Source: Rutstroemia sp. NJR-2017a BVV2
Lineage: Eukaryota; Ascomycota; Leotiomycetes; Helotiales; Rutstroemiaceae
DNA length: 64,000 bases
Reading direction: 5' to 3'
Assembly: GCA_002946415.1 (NCBI GenBank)
Contig: NJPS01000044.1
Coordinates: 992,001-1,056,000 of the forward strand
The position numbers and the translations under genes are program-made. Each line of letters starts with the position of its first letter. Position 1 is the first letter of the stretch. The notes under the pieces are model-generated. The model saw only the letters and a list, made by a program, of their open reading frames with translations. It had not been told where the DNA came from and ran no database searches. Below are positions 45,701 through 57,211 of the stretch, one piece after another.

Positions 45701-48700
45701 GCGAAAATGATCCCGCTTCCCGAATTCAAGAACTTCCAATTCATAGCTGCATCTTCCAAATCCGTACAAAAGGTACTCAACTATGCAGGGCTCGGTGTCT
45801 GCAAGTCTGAGATCCAGATAGTGAAGGACTACATCATCCCCGCATGGCAGGGTAGCTTGGCATGTAGTTGGCCTCCTTGTTCGAAGGAACAGACGGCGAG
45901 TCTTATACTCCGATTGTATCTCAATATGCCGCTTTCCGTCGAAGTACGGAAAAGCATTGCCACTCTGCCACTCGTGCCAAGCCAACGTGTCAATGGACAA
46001 CCATCTTCCAAATTTGTTCGTGCTTCGGCTCTAATTGATCCTTCTATTAAAGGATTAGCGGATTTATTTTTCCACGATGAAGAGGTGCTACCGACAGACG
46101 CATCTTACCAAGAATTTTCCTGGATCTACAGAGAGTTTGGTTTACGAACTGTCGTCAATGAGGACATGATCTATGAGAGAGCAGCCAAGCTTGCTAGCAA
46201 CTCGTACTCTGCTGAAGAAGTCCGCTCTCGTGCATTCAAGCTTCTAAAAATGGACTGGTCACCATCTGCAATCCTACTGGATGCGACGCGAAAGCGTTTC
46301 AGGGAGTTGCAATGGCTTCCGGTTCTTCGTCCAGATGGAAGTGAAGCTCTGGAGAGCGCAAATCGATGCCGTGGAATCGAAGATAGTCTGCACGCAGGAT
46401 TCGAGATGCCAATTCTTGGTTATTCCGTTTCACCCGCTTGGAGAGACCTCCTCGGGTGGGACAGCCCCTTGTCAAATCATACATTGCTCGCCCAGATCAA
46501 TCAAGGCATCGCAAAAGAGAATCGTGCCGTCATTGATGCTGTTCTCAAGTACATCCGGGAAAACTCTCAACTAAAATTGGTTTCTGTTGAATTGAGCCGA
46601 CTAAGATGCGTGGTTGCAAATGATACACTCGTCACCGCAGCTAAAGCATTCCACTCTGGATGTAGTCGCCTCAATCCATACATGGTGAATGTCGACAAGT
46701 CATTTTATAAAGTCCATGAAGATCTTCTGAAAGAAATCGGAGTTCGGCGAAAGCCAGAAGCGAGAGACATAATTAACGTGCAGGCTCAGATTGAGCAATT
46801 GGGCTATCCTCTAGCAGAAACAGATATAGATGTTTTATTGGAGACCGTCAATCTAGCTAGTTCGTTTCCTGGAGGATCTGTGCAGGGTCTGAAGGTGCTA
46901 GATCAGGAGGGAATTCTGTGTCCAATTGAGGATATTGTATTCAATGACCTGCCGCACGAGTCGTTCGAGGAGAAGATTAGATACGCAGACTCCCGAATTT
47001 CGAAACGGTTGGCCACCAAACTTTCGATTGAGCCGCTGAGCGAACGAGTAAAGAAAGGACAACTGCAATTGATAGACCAAGACGACGACGAAGAGTTCTG
47101 TCAGCAGGAAGATGTCACAACAAGCATATCAGATACACTGGATAGGTATCCTATTGAGACTACTTTCAAAGAGTTTCTTGCTAATGCAGATGATGCTGAG
47201 GGCGCGTCCAATGTCCATTGGTTATTGGATGAGAAATCTCATCCTACTAAGAAACTTATCGACGATGAGATGAGACACCATCAGGGACCAGCGCTTTTGG
47301 TCTATAACGATGGAGGTAAATACTCCTCTTCTTTACTGACTGGATTTTGCTAACGAGGATGGTGCGTTAGTTTTTAGTGAGAAAGATTTTGCCGGCCTGA
47401 AGAATCTAGGAAGAGGGAGCAAACGTGACGATAAGTCTGCCATTGGTCAGTTTGGGAGAGGGTCTCAGACTATGTACCATTGGTCTGATACTCCCATGAT
47501 ACTTTCTGGTGAATACCTACTGATTTTAGAGTACGTATCATACTTCTTACCCAGTCCGCTTGTATAACTGCTGACCATTCAAGCCCGCTGCGACAAAGTC
47601 TGCCCAAAAACTATCGTCGTCAATCTCGTTATGCAGGTGTCAAAGTACTGCTCTCAAGCCTCAGAAACACAAGCCCGGACCAACTCGCACCATTTCAAAA
47701 CCTATGGGGATACGATTTGGATACCAATTATTTTAATGGAACTATCTTTCGCATGCCGCTACGCAAAGCACCGTCGCCGCTGAGAAAGGATGTAAAGTCT
47801 TTCGGTGTAGACATAGCTCTCAAGCACTTAATTGCGTACTCGAGAGAGGCACGAATTTCTCTACTCTTCTTGAGGAAAATCAAGGCGGTCACATTTCAAT
47901 GCCAAATGTCTGATGAAACTCTGTGGTCCGTTGTGAAAGAGATCTCTCCCGTTGGTCCGGATTTTCGGCCAGTGAAGTCTGGGTTTATCACTTGCTTATA
48001 CAAGAATACGATCAGCCCGGGTGAAGTCGCAGTTACAAAGGATGAATGGTGGGTGTACAAAGAAGTAGACCAGAACCTGGAGTCGGTACCCATTCATCTT
48101 CAAGAGCGACTGTCTCGAGTAAGAAAGAACGTGGAATGTGGCGTTGCAGCTCTGATTTCTTGCACGAATTTTTCTGGACCTGAAGATTTATCTCGTCCTA
48201 TCCCGAAGATATTCAGCAGTCTTCCTTTGCCGATTGAATCTCATCTACCTGTCCATATACACGCCACATTTCAGCTTTCTGGAGACAGACGATCTCTCAG
48301 CACAGGAGGTGAATTTGCCGAAAACTCTGGGTCAGATTGGAACAAATGGCTTCTAGAAGATAAGATCACTAAAGCTTACTTCAATTCCTTAGAAAGTCTT
48401 GTTCAGCGAATCGGGGCAGAGGTTTATCGCTTTTGGCCTCCTGGAGATTTTGAAAAAGGCGAATTGGCACCATTGGTTGAGTCATTCTGGAATACACTAC
48501 CTTCGATCGACTCTCCTATATATCCAGGTGTACAGTCTCCTGAAGATGTCAGTAAGGTGATGACAAAATCTGAGGCAATTTTCAACTTATTTCCGCCAGT
48601 CAAGTCAAAAGTGCTGGATCCTTTCCTGCAAGACCTAGTACCGAATCTTGCCACTTCGATACCTACTCCTCTCATTTCGCGATTCGAAGGCATGCCTTTC

Positions 48701-51592
48701 AAATGCGTATGTCGTGATATGCTGAGGGATCTACTCAAAACCGCCAAGGCAAAGGAATGGCTTCGAAACCCTCCGCAAGCAGGCGTGAGCCGCTTCGCTA
48801 TACTCAATGAGATATTGCCCGAAATGATATCGATCAATGCTAAGAAGGATGAGCTAGATGAACTGGTCGGCTGCGCACTTATTCCGTTGGCAAACGGTAG
48901 CTTGGGAGAGTTGCAGTTGCTACAGGCTGGTATCAAGACTAGATGCTACTACATTGTTGATGAGGTCGAGTTCAATCTCTTCTCGTTTGCTCGGTGCCTC
49001 ATAGTGCCAGAGACGTTCAGGAACTCTGAAGGCTTGCAGGAACTCGTTAAGCAAGATCGGTTCAACATTAAGACCTTGCAGCTCTGTCATGTTCGAGATC
49101 TCCTATCTTTGAGACATTCTCTATCAAAAATCGATGACCCGGCGACTGATGCATGGCTGGGCAAGTTCTGGTCTCATTGGAATAGATCTAGACCGAGTGT
49201 AGAAGTTCCACTTATTGAGGCTGATCTTTTCGCTGGACAGCCATTGTTGAAGTCCGGATATATGGGAACGTCGGTATATCGCTCCTTCGATGAGTTGGAT
49301 ACCTTGCCGTGCGTTATTGACCCTACAGATGAGACGCACAGAGTCCTATGCCAGGGCGTTACTGGCCTTCACATATTTCGGCCCGATTTTATGCCTCACA
49401 GCATTTCTAAGGCTGAAGCGTCGCTCAGTGATAGTCGCTCATTTAAAAGATTTATCAACGCATTAACCAAGTTATATTCTGTAGCTTCGCCAAACAAAGC
49501 CGACTTCGTCAGACAACGATTTACTGAATCTGCTTTACACGTAAGTTCAGAATCTGGCAACAAACACAATTTTAATGAGATAACTTGCTAACATCATGTT
49601 AAGACTCTACGGGCGCTTACTACCGATTTTGTAGTATCTGGGAACAAAGAAAATCTCGAGTTTCTCGCGTCTCTTCCAATATGGCCAGCGGTCAATCACT
49701 CTGATCCGAAACAGAATTGCCTTTCAGCAACACGAGCAAAGATCACCACACATACCCAGTTACTCGTTCCATGGAGCGCCAGGACGACCGAATTCATCGA
49801 TCTAGATAGTGTGGCTCAGTTAAAATTGTCTAAGGAATGTCTAAGGCGACTAGGCGCTCTAGAGGTTGATCCTGAGCAGATGATTGAATCCGTTGCAACC
49901 GCGAATTTCCCAGCAACTCTCACGGAAAGTAACAAGGCTGCCTATTTCAACTTTATCAAGGCTGTTAGCGAACACATTAGATACACGAAAAAGTCTCCGG
50001 CAACGATATCTAAATCGACAATGATATCTAAATTGTCCTCCACCCGTCTTGCAGCTGACCGTAATGGCGAGATGCATGAAGCAAAAGATATGTTCGACCA
50101 TAATGACATGATTTTTCAAGCAGCATTCGGAGAAAATAAAGCATGTTTTCTGCATGAGAATATTCAGGTATATTATCAGTTCTGGAAATCAATTGGACTG
50201 CGTTGCAGGGAGGACTCTTGCTTCCAGAGCCCGGACTATATCAAGTGCCTTACTTCGCTGGAGAATATCATCAAAAAAGTGGAATACACGTCTCTAGTCG
50301 ATAAAAATCAAGACTTCCAGAATAGAGTTAAGTTGATACTCTCTCCACTGGTGGAGCCAAGTTCTGCAACTTATCGCTTCGATACCACCGATTGGAGGCA
50401 GGTTGCAAAACATGAAGTGTTCTTGGTGCGGAGAACCCATTCGGGAGAACCGGAATACCGCCGAGATAACATGAGCAGAATATCGGAAGTTGATGCAGCC
50501 ATTCCACTCTCTGAAGTAATTCTTTACAAACATGCTGCTGTCTGTTGGAGTCAGACACCATTTGTGATGCTCGAACCAACTGGCGAAGTTCTGAATAAGA
50601 TTGGAAGAAATGGAGAGCCAAGCATTCTTAGCGTATGGAGACACATCGATCATTTGATGCAGATTTCGCAGAACCTAGGCAAAGCTGATTTGCAATATCT
50701 TATTTCGGATCTATTCACAAGTTACTCCTACCTTCAGAGCCATCTTAAGCAGAGCGTCCGATGTTTCGATAGTTGCAAGCACTCGCTCGGAAAGAACAAT
50801 TTGTGGTTAAACATTGATGCAACTGACACTAAGGATATGCTTGTTAAAGATGTTCTAGAGTCTTGGACTCCTCTGCATCACCTTCTTCTTATAAGCTCAA
50901 CCGATGCCCCCCCACTCAAACGTGTCAGGCAAAGCTTGATGCCATATCAGAAACTCCTCAAAGAACTAGGCTGCGCGTCTGTTTATTACCCAACCATTGA
51001 GCCTTTGCAGGTACAATCTTCACAGTCACTAGTGAGTACATTGCAAGGAATGAGAGAAAATGGCAAGATGCTAGATATTGTCTTTGTCTCTGAAGGCCTC
51101 CGCTTCCCCGCTCACAAGGTTGTTCTCGCTGCAGCGTCGACCTACTGCACCGCAGCTTTCTCCGGCTTCTGGTCCGACGAAAACGAAATAACACTTTCGG
51201 AAATTAACCCTCACACTCTCAAAATACTCATCGATACAGCATACGAGTTGCCCATCGATTGGACTGAAATGCAAGTTGGTCCCGAAGACAAGCTCGAAGA
51301 TGAAGATGCTGCGGAGGATGCTACCGATAAGAAGCTTACCCGGCTGTTGGACTTGTTCAAGGGTGCTGATTATTGGGGTATGCTCGCGTTGGCAAACCAA
51401 GCCGAGAGTAAGATTTTGGAGCAATTCACCTCTTTCATTCGCTTTAACAACTTAGATGAATTCCAAGAGAAAGCGAGGAATGTCCGAAATTTTGAGAAGG
51501 CTTGCGCTGCGTACCGTGAGAAGAATAACCTAGCGTTTGCAAGGTGGAAGAGCGCGTTGACACAGTGTGAAAATAGGGATGCTGAGCAGTAG
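42798..51592 (+). CDS. Giant sacsin-like protein: two GHKL/Hsp90-type ATPase modules plus BTB/POZ
   Basis: Model: join(42798..42941, 42995..43195, 43246..43658, 43709..43943, 44092..45590, 45640..47315, 47371..47530, 47584..49540, 49604..51592), 2757 residues in nine exons; eight introns of 49-148 bp, all joining in phase. Module 1 begins at the N-terminus with ELLQNADDAGAS (35-46), GPALLAFNN, KFGRGFNSVYNWTD and GTIIRLPLR. Module 2 begins near residue 1335 with EFLANADDAEGAS, GPALLVYNDG, GQFGRGSQTMYHWSD and GTIFRMPLR. These match the sacsin repeat (SIRPT) type of Hsp90-like ATPase. At about 2578-2700 a BTB/POZ domain follows (DIVFVSEGLRFPAHKVVLAA). No DnaJ, HEPN or ubiquitin-like part was seen. 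Proposed role: ATP-driven chaperone linked through BTB to a Cul3 ubiquitin ligase or to self-assembly (inference). Probably cytosolic. Confidence 0.85.
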
Positions 51593-53698
51593 ATGGATGG
51601 TAGTGCGTACTGAGAATGCTAGAATAACGACGGAATGAATTCGTGACTGTATGGCTGGTTTATAGAAACGCGACGTGTATTTTGAGGTTGGGAATGGTCT
51701 TGTATACTATATCTCATACTAGTTAGGCTCGAGCTCGTTGCGATAGGATCTCGTGATACTTTCTATGCTCTTCCTGCCTTCCGATACGCTTAAAAGCGAC
51801 AGAGGACAATGATAATCCATAGAATTAAAAGATGCTATATGAAAAGTTTCTCACCCACAAGTTGGCTGCAAACATTTAATTGACAAGATAGCTCTGGAAA
51901 AACTCTTTTCGATTTTGCAGCCAAATCAGAATAAGGAAAGTGATATTCAATATGCTCAATGAGCAGACACCAGACCGAACTAGACGCTATTATAGAAAAA
52001 AGACATTCCAGTCGCGTTCACAAGGTCAGTCGATATAGCTAGGCTGCGAACCTACCACCGGGTTGGGGCACTCGTAGAGTCATGGGTGGGTTGAAGGGCA
52101 TGTGGGTTACCTGGTGGCCGTGCTGGTCCTGACTCTGGTATAGACCACCCCTACTTGGTTTGTTGGCTGGGTTATGAGTGGGTTGAAGGTGCTCAATGGG
52201 TGTACTTGTGGGTGGGTTGAAAGGCTGGAAAGCCCACCTATGAGTACCATCGAGCAGTCTTTACACGAGAATTCTTCCTCTCCATTAAGGATTTCATGAT
52301 GCCGACTGGGCTTTTCTGTTAGGCACTGGACGACTTTCACCGCTCGTCTCCGTAATACTTTAGAACAGCGATTCCGCGTGTTAGACAGCTGATTTCTCTA
52401 GCCTACTAGTCTACAAGTTTTGTCGGGCAAACCAGGACTTTCTGTCTTGCTCCGGGTATGCCAGGAGGGTTCTAAGATTATGATGATAACACAAATAAAG
52501 AAAGTCTCCAATGTTATGGAAGCCAATAAATACCAGCGAGTCGGGCTCATTGGCTTGTGCAAGTAGGAGCGGGAACGACAAAGCGCTGCCCATTGTAATA
52601 GTCCTTCCGCTGATGAAATTAAGAATAATTTCATCTTAGCTTTAAATGATATAGGAGAGAGTATTGAAGGAGGAAACGGACGAGGGAGAATTTGTGAACA
52701 TGAAAGAGTGATGAACAGGGCGGAAGCATGAGAAGGGATTGTGATGCCATAAGGATGGGGCAATACCATTAGGTGCGAGAAATGATAAGAGTGCATATGT
52801 GTAACAGCAGTTGCAGACGCAAGAAAAGGTAACATGATTATACAGAAAGATAAAACTGTAGCTTTCATTCCACTCGCTGATAGAGCATGCATCTTTTAAG
52901 GCTTCATATTCTACCAGGGGCTGTGGGGCTGTGCCATGATCCCGAGCTGGCACACTTCGATTGAGATTGATGGATGATACTTAAAAGGAACAACGAGAAC
53001 TAAAAAGCATTCTCAGTACTTCGTAGTATGCTCGTGACTAGCCTTTAAAAAGAATTTACCTGTCCAGTGGACGCAGAAATAGGGGTAAAATGTGGGACAT
53101 AGGGTAATTAGGAGCATCGGTGACTGGCAGTGGTCCCTCCAACCTCCGTTCGTTCATTGCATACTTGCAACATATGATTATACGCCTTGTTGCGCCCAGC
53201 GGAATAGCTCTATATCGATTCAGGACCCTTTTAAATCTACAACTCTACGTTTTCGTATTGCGGAGCGGTGATAGAAGTCTCTCAAGTCGGGCTTCGATGT
53301 TGATCTAGTAGGATGGATATCTTAGAGTAGTAGCATTATAGCACATCTAGGGGATAGTGAGAACAGAAATCAATGTTGCTATCACTTACCTCCCGTGCCT
53401 CGGCGGCATCAAAGCATGAATTATGTTGAAAAGGATTGACCAAACAAACGCTGATCTGCTGCGGTCAATCATCCTTGACACTAGCGGCCGATCAGAAACA
53501 GCCATCATGTTTCCAACCCACCCCGCCAAGAACTCGAGTCTCTCTCAATCCAAACTCACCTACCAGATTCCTCAATAAACCTTCTTGCAGTCACTCTTTG
53601 GATTTGAAGAAAAGCTAGGAATTAATTATATCCTCCTGCTTGCGATTCGGAAATTCATATCGAAATAACCATAAACCAACAGTCATACACCGCCCATC
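51593..53698. other. Long intergenic region with degenerate repeats
   Basis: About 2.1 kb. A TGGGTTGAAGG-type unit occurs three times (about 52083, 52177 and 52211) in a G-rich strand stretch. A minus-strand frame at 52398-52868 opens with a convincing signal-peptide-like start but has no known domain. No other feature is supported. The final 100 bases are the leader of the SEC1 gene. Confidence 0.5.
52083..52224. repeat. Three dispersed copies of a GTGGGTTGAA(A)GG unit
   Basis: Direct copies at about 52085-52097, 52178-52190 and 52211-52224, about 30-90 bases apart, within G-rich sequence. They may be the remains of a minisatellite or an old mobile element; no ends or target duplications are visible. 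Confidence 0.5.
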
Positions 53699-56104
53699 AT
53701 GGGGGTGTCTGCCATTGAAGAACAACGCCAGAGTAAGCTGGAATCACCCAAGTTCTGGGACCACTCCTCCATCTGACATGAATTATAGTTATCCTGGACG
53801 CAATCAAAGCTATCACCCAGGGCGATGTATGTTCTATCCCGTCTGCGATCAAATATTTGCTGAGAATTGTGTAGTGGAAGGTGCTGGTCATCGACGAGGC
53901 GACGAAGAAGATCGTATTTAGTGTCCTTAAGGAGGACGACATCCTCAATGAGAACATTGCCAGTATGTCGAGCTTGGAAGAGAAAGACTTGAGAGAATAT
54001 ACTAAACGAACTTAAGATGTCGAAACGCTGGAAAGTAGGAGGGAGATGAACCAGAGCATGGATGCCATATACTTTCTCTCTCCACTACCACACGTCGTGG
54101 ATTGTCTGCTGGCAGATTTCGAACGCCGACGATATCGAAAATCCTACCTGGTTTGGGTGGCTCTCCTCGATCCTCAGATGCGCCGGCGCATCGACTCCTC
54201 CAGACAAGCTCAAGAGCAATTGGCTGGCTTCGAAACACTATCGATAGATTATCACCCCCGCGAGTCGCATTTAATAACGTTCCGAGATCCTTGGAGTTTT
54301 CCCATTTTATATCATCCAGCGTGCAATAGCTTAGTTCGCGATCATATGCAACTTCTGGCACAAAAGGTAGGAAGACCTTCTGTTGGTTGGTTGCTGAGTG
54401 TGGGTTAGAAACTGACTTGGGGCATAGATAACAGGCATATGCGTCTCTCTAGGAGAATCACCGAAAATTCGATACTATAGACCTAAAAACCCCACCCACG
54501 AAGCAGCGGTTCTCTGCTCTCACCTCGCGCGATTTGTTCAAGAAGAACTCGACGCTTATACACAATGGAATCCGAACTTTCCACCACAATCCGCACGGCC
54601 TCAAGGTGTCCTCCTTATTACTGACAGATCAATGGATATGTTCGCGCCTATATTACATGAATTTACCTACCAGGCAATGGCACATGACCTTTTGCAAATC
54701 AAGGACCATGATAAAGTTACATACAGAACTGTTTTGAACGAAGGGACACCACAACAAGAGGAGAAAGAAATGGAAATAGGGGAGAAGGACAAGATATGGG
54801 TGGAGAATAGGCATCAACATATGAGCAAAACAATCGAGAAATTGATGAATGATTTCAAGAAGTTCATCGCGGACAATCCACATTTCGCCAATCAGGATGC
54901 ACAAAACGTCAGTATCAACCAAATCAAGGATATGTTAGCAGGATTGCCACAGTTTCAAGAGATGAAGGAAGCATATTCGTTACATTTGAATATGGCACAA
55001 GAATGTATGAATATATTCCAGGAACGCGAACTACCCAACGTCGCCCTTGCGGAGCAAACTATGGCTACCGGGCTCGATGAAGATTACCGGAAAGCGAAGA
55101 ATATGGGCGAGCAAGTGATTCGCTTACTGGATACACCTCAGGTCGGTCCTCAGGAGAGGTTGCGACTTATTGTACTTTATATCATGTTCCGAGACGGACT
55201 GATAATGGAGGATATCGAACGACTTCTTCATCATTCTGGTCTTCCACTTTCTGAACTCGAACAAATCATCAACCTCGGACTTCTTGGCGTGCACGTTACC
55301 AAAAAGCTCAAAGATCCTAAGACCGTTCCAACGCCTCTTTTCGCTCCTAAACCTCCACCCACCGTTATAAACGAAGAATTGGGTCTATCCCGCTATGAGA
55401 CCAACGTACAACGCATGCTCGAAGAACTCACCAGAGGCAGCCTCGACCTCTCTACCTTCCCCTACACGAAACCTCCCAACGACCCAGCCGAAGAATATGC
55501 GCTACACTCGCAAGCCTCTCTCCGCAGTGCAAAACCCACCTGGGCACGTGGTCGCTCTTCTACTCCAGACAACATGCAACGAATCATCGTATTTATGGCC
55601 GGCGGCGCCACCTACTCCGAGGCTCGCACTTGTTACGAAACTTCTCGCAATCATAATAAAGACGTCTTCCTCGCCACATCCCACATGTTCACCCCATCCT
55701 TGTTCCTCCGACAAGTAGGCGATCTCACAGCCGACCGAAGACGTCTAGATCTCCCAATTGACCGCCCAAAACCAAAAGCACCCGCCTATCTTTTCAAAGC
55801 GAATGATCCTCCACCAGCGCCAGCACCTGTTCCTCGGGCGCCACAGCCTGGTATGGGACTACCAGGACATCCGACAGGACCGTCTAGAAGTCCAGGGGCG
55901 TCGGCTCCGTCAATGATGAGTCCGCAGGGGGCGGATGGAAGGCCACTGACCGCGGGCATGGCGAATATGAGTCTGAATGGAGGCGGACCGAGTGCGCCGT
56001 CGCCGCAGGATCATCATACGGGGAAGCTGGAAAAGAAGAGCAAGCAGGAAGATGGGGATAAGGAGAAGAAGAAAAAGAGAGGTTTCTTTAAGAGTAAGAA
56101 ATGA
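53699..56104 (+). CDS. sec1: Sec1/Munc18 family exocytosis protein
   Basis: Model: join(53699..53732, 53789..53826, 53875..53962, 54017..54366, 54428..56104), 728 residues; introns 56, 48, 54 and 61 bp. The first three exons are tiny (34, 38 and 88 bp) and give MGVSAIEEQ, ITQGDWKVLVIDEAT and ILNENIANVETLE. Full-length SM-protein features follow: AIYFLSPLPHVVDCLLADF, then ITDRSMDMFAPILHEFTYQA, the helical arch domain with a hinge, and IIVFMAGGATYSEARTCYE near the end of domain 3b. SM proteins bind syntaxin-type SNARE complexes and promote vesicle fusion at the plasma membrane, including the hyphal tip. The C-terminal 90 residues are Pro/Gly-rich and then very Lys/Glu-rich, an extension typical of filamentous fungal Sec1. 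Single copy expected; essential in yeast. Confidence 0.93.
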
Positions 56105-57211
56105 GCGGGTGATACTTGAAGAGGGTTTCTTGCTATTTATGCGCGTTGAGCTGTCGGAAGTGGGCTAGGATCTTGGGGGGCGGAGAGCAGATGGAGGTAT
56201 TTGATTTTATGTCGCGGGGTTCTATGCATGCCCGGGAAAATGCTGGAATATGGTGAGATGGGGAGATTGAGCAAATGTGGATGAATGACAAAGGAGAAAG
56301 GGACGGTGTATATTGAAGCCGCGGAGCAAGAGGAGACTAGAGGAGCATCACATCGCACGGAATCGTGTTGTAGTATAATTTAGCTGCGGCACAGAAGACA
56401 AATATGTGGAATATGAATAGTAGTGAGGGCATAAGGGTGTGGTATACTGTAAGGATGGCGCATAGCAGGATTAGGACGCAAGAGGGATGTAGAACAGAAC
56501 AGGACAATTGGGGGAGAACAGAACAGAACAGCCGTCACCATAATAGAATCGAATGAGTCTAACTTGTTTATCGAATGCACGCAGCCAAGTACATAATACA
56601 GCACTGCACAGCGCCCATCCTTTTTCAGGACACCTCCACCCCACCAACCATTCATCATCCATTTCTCAATTAAATTATCCGTCCAGTTTCACCAGCTAGA
56701 GTATCGATCCATTAATTGATCAGATTTCTTGCACGCCCAATCATCATCCATCCCTCCTCTCTCCTGTCATACCTCGTGCTAGCATGCGTCGCCTATACTT
56801 CATATGCACCACAAGCAAGCAAAAACACAGCACACAGCACACAGCACCGCATCGTATGATATCGAATGAGAAAGTTCAATTAACGCACTCCCTTGCTTGC
56901 GTTTCGCTACGCTCACGTCATACCTCACTGGCTCTACTACGAATCCCATCCCCTTCCTTTCCCTATCCATCCCCTTTCATCTGATTGCATTCCCATCCAT
57001 AGCATCCTCCATAATCCATCCATCGATTCATTTTCTGCAAATATGATTATACGTAAAGTATGGTAAAAGCAAGTGAAAGCAAGATAGATGCATGCATCAT
57101 CAACCAAAGTATACCTACAGTATAATTCATATGTTTCTTTTGTCATTCATCATATCCATCCCATCTGTCCAACTCTCCACCCCTGCCCCCAATCCTACCC
57201 TATACCACAGC
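56105..57211. other. Spacer between convergent SEC1 and 4E-T-like genes
   Basis: About 1.1 kb holding two 3' untranslated regions. Many small overlapping frames, none protein-like. Short CCATCC/ATCC-rich patches at about 56740-57020. No RNA gene was recognised. Confidence 0.55.
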
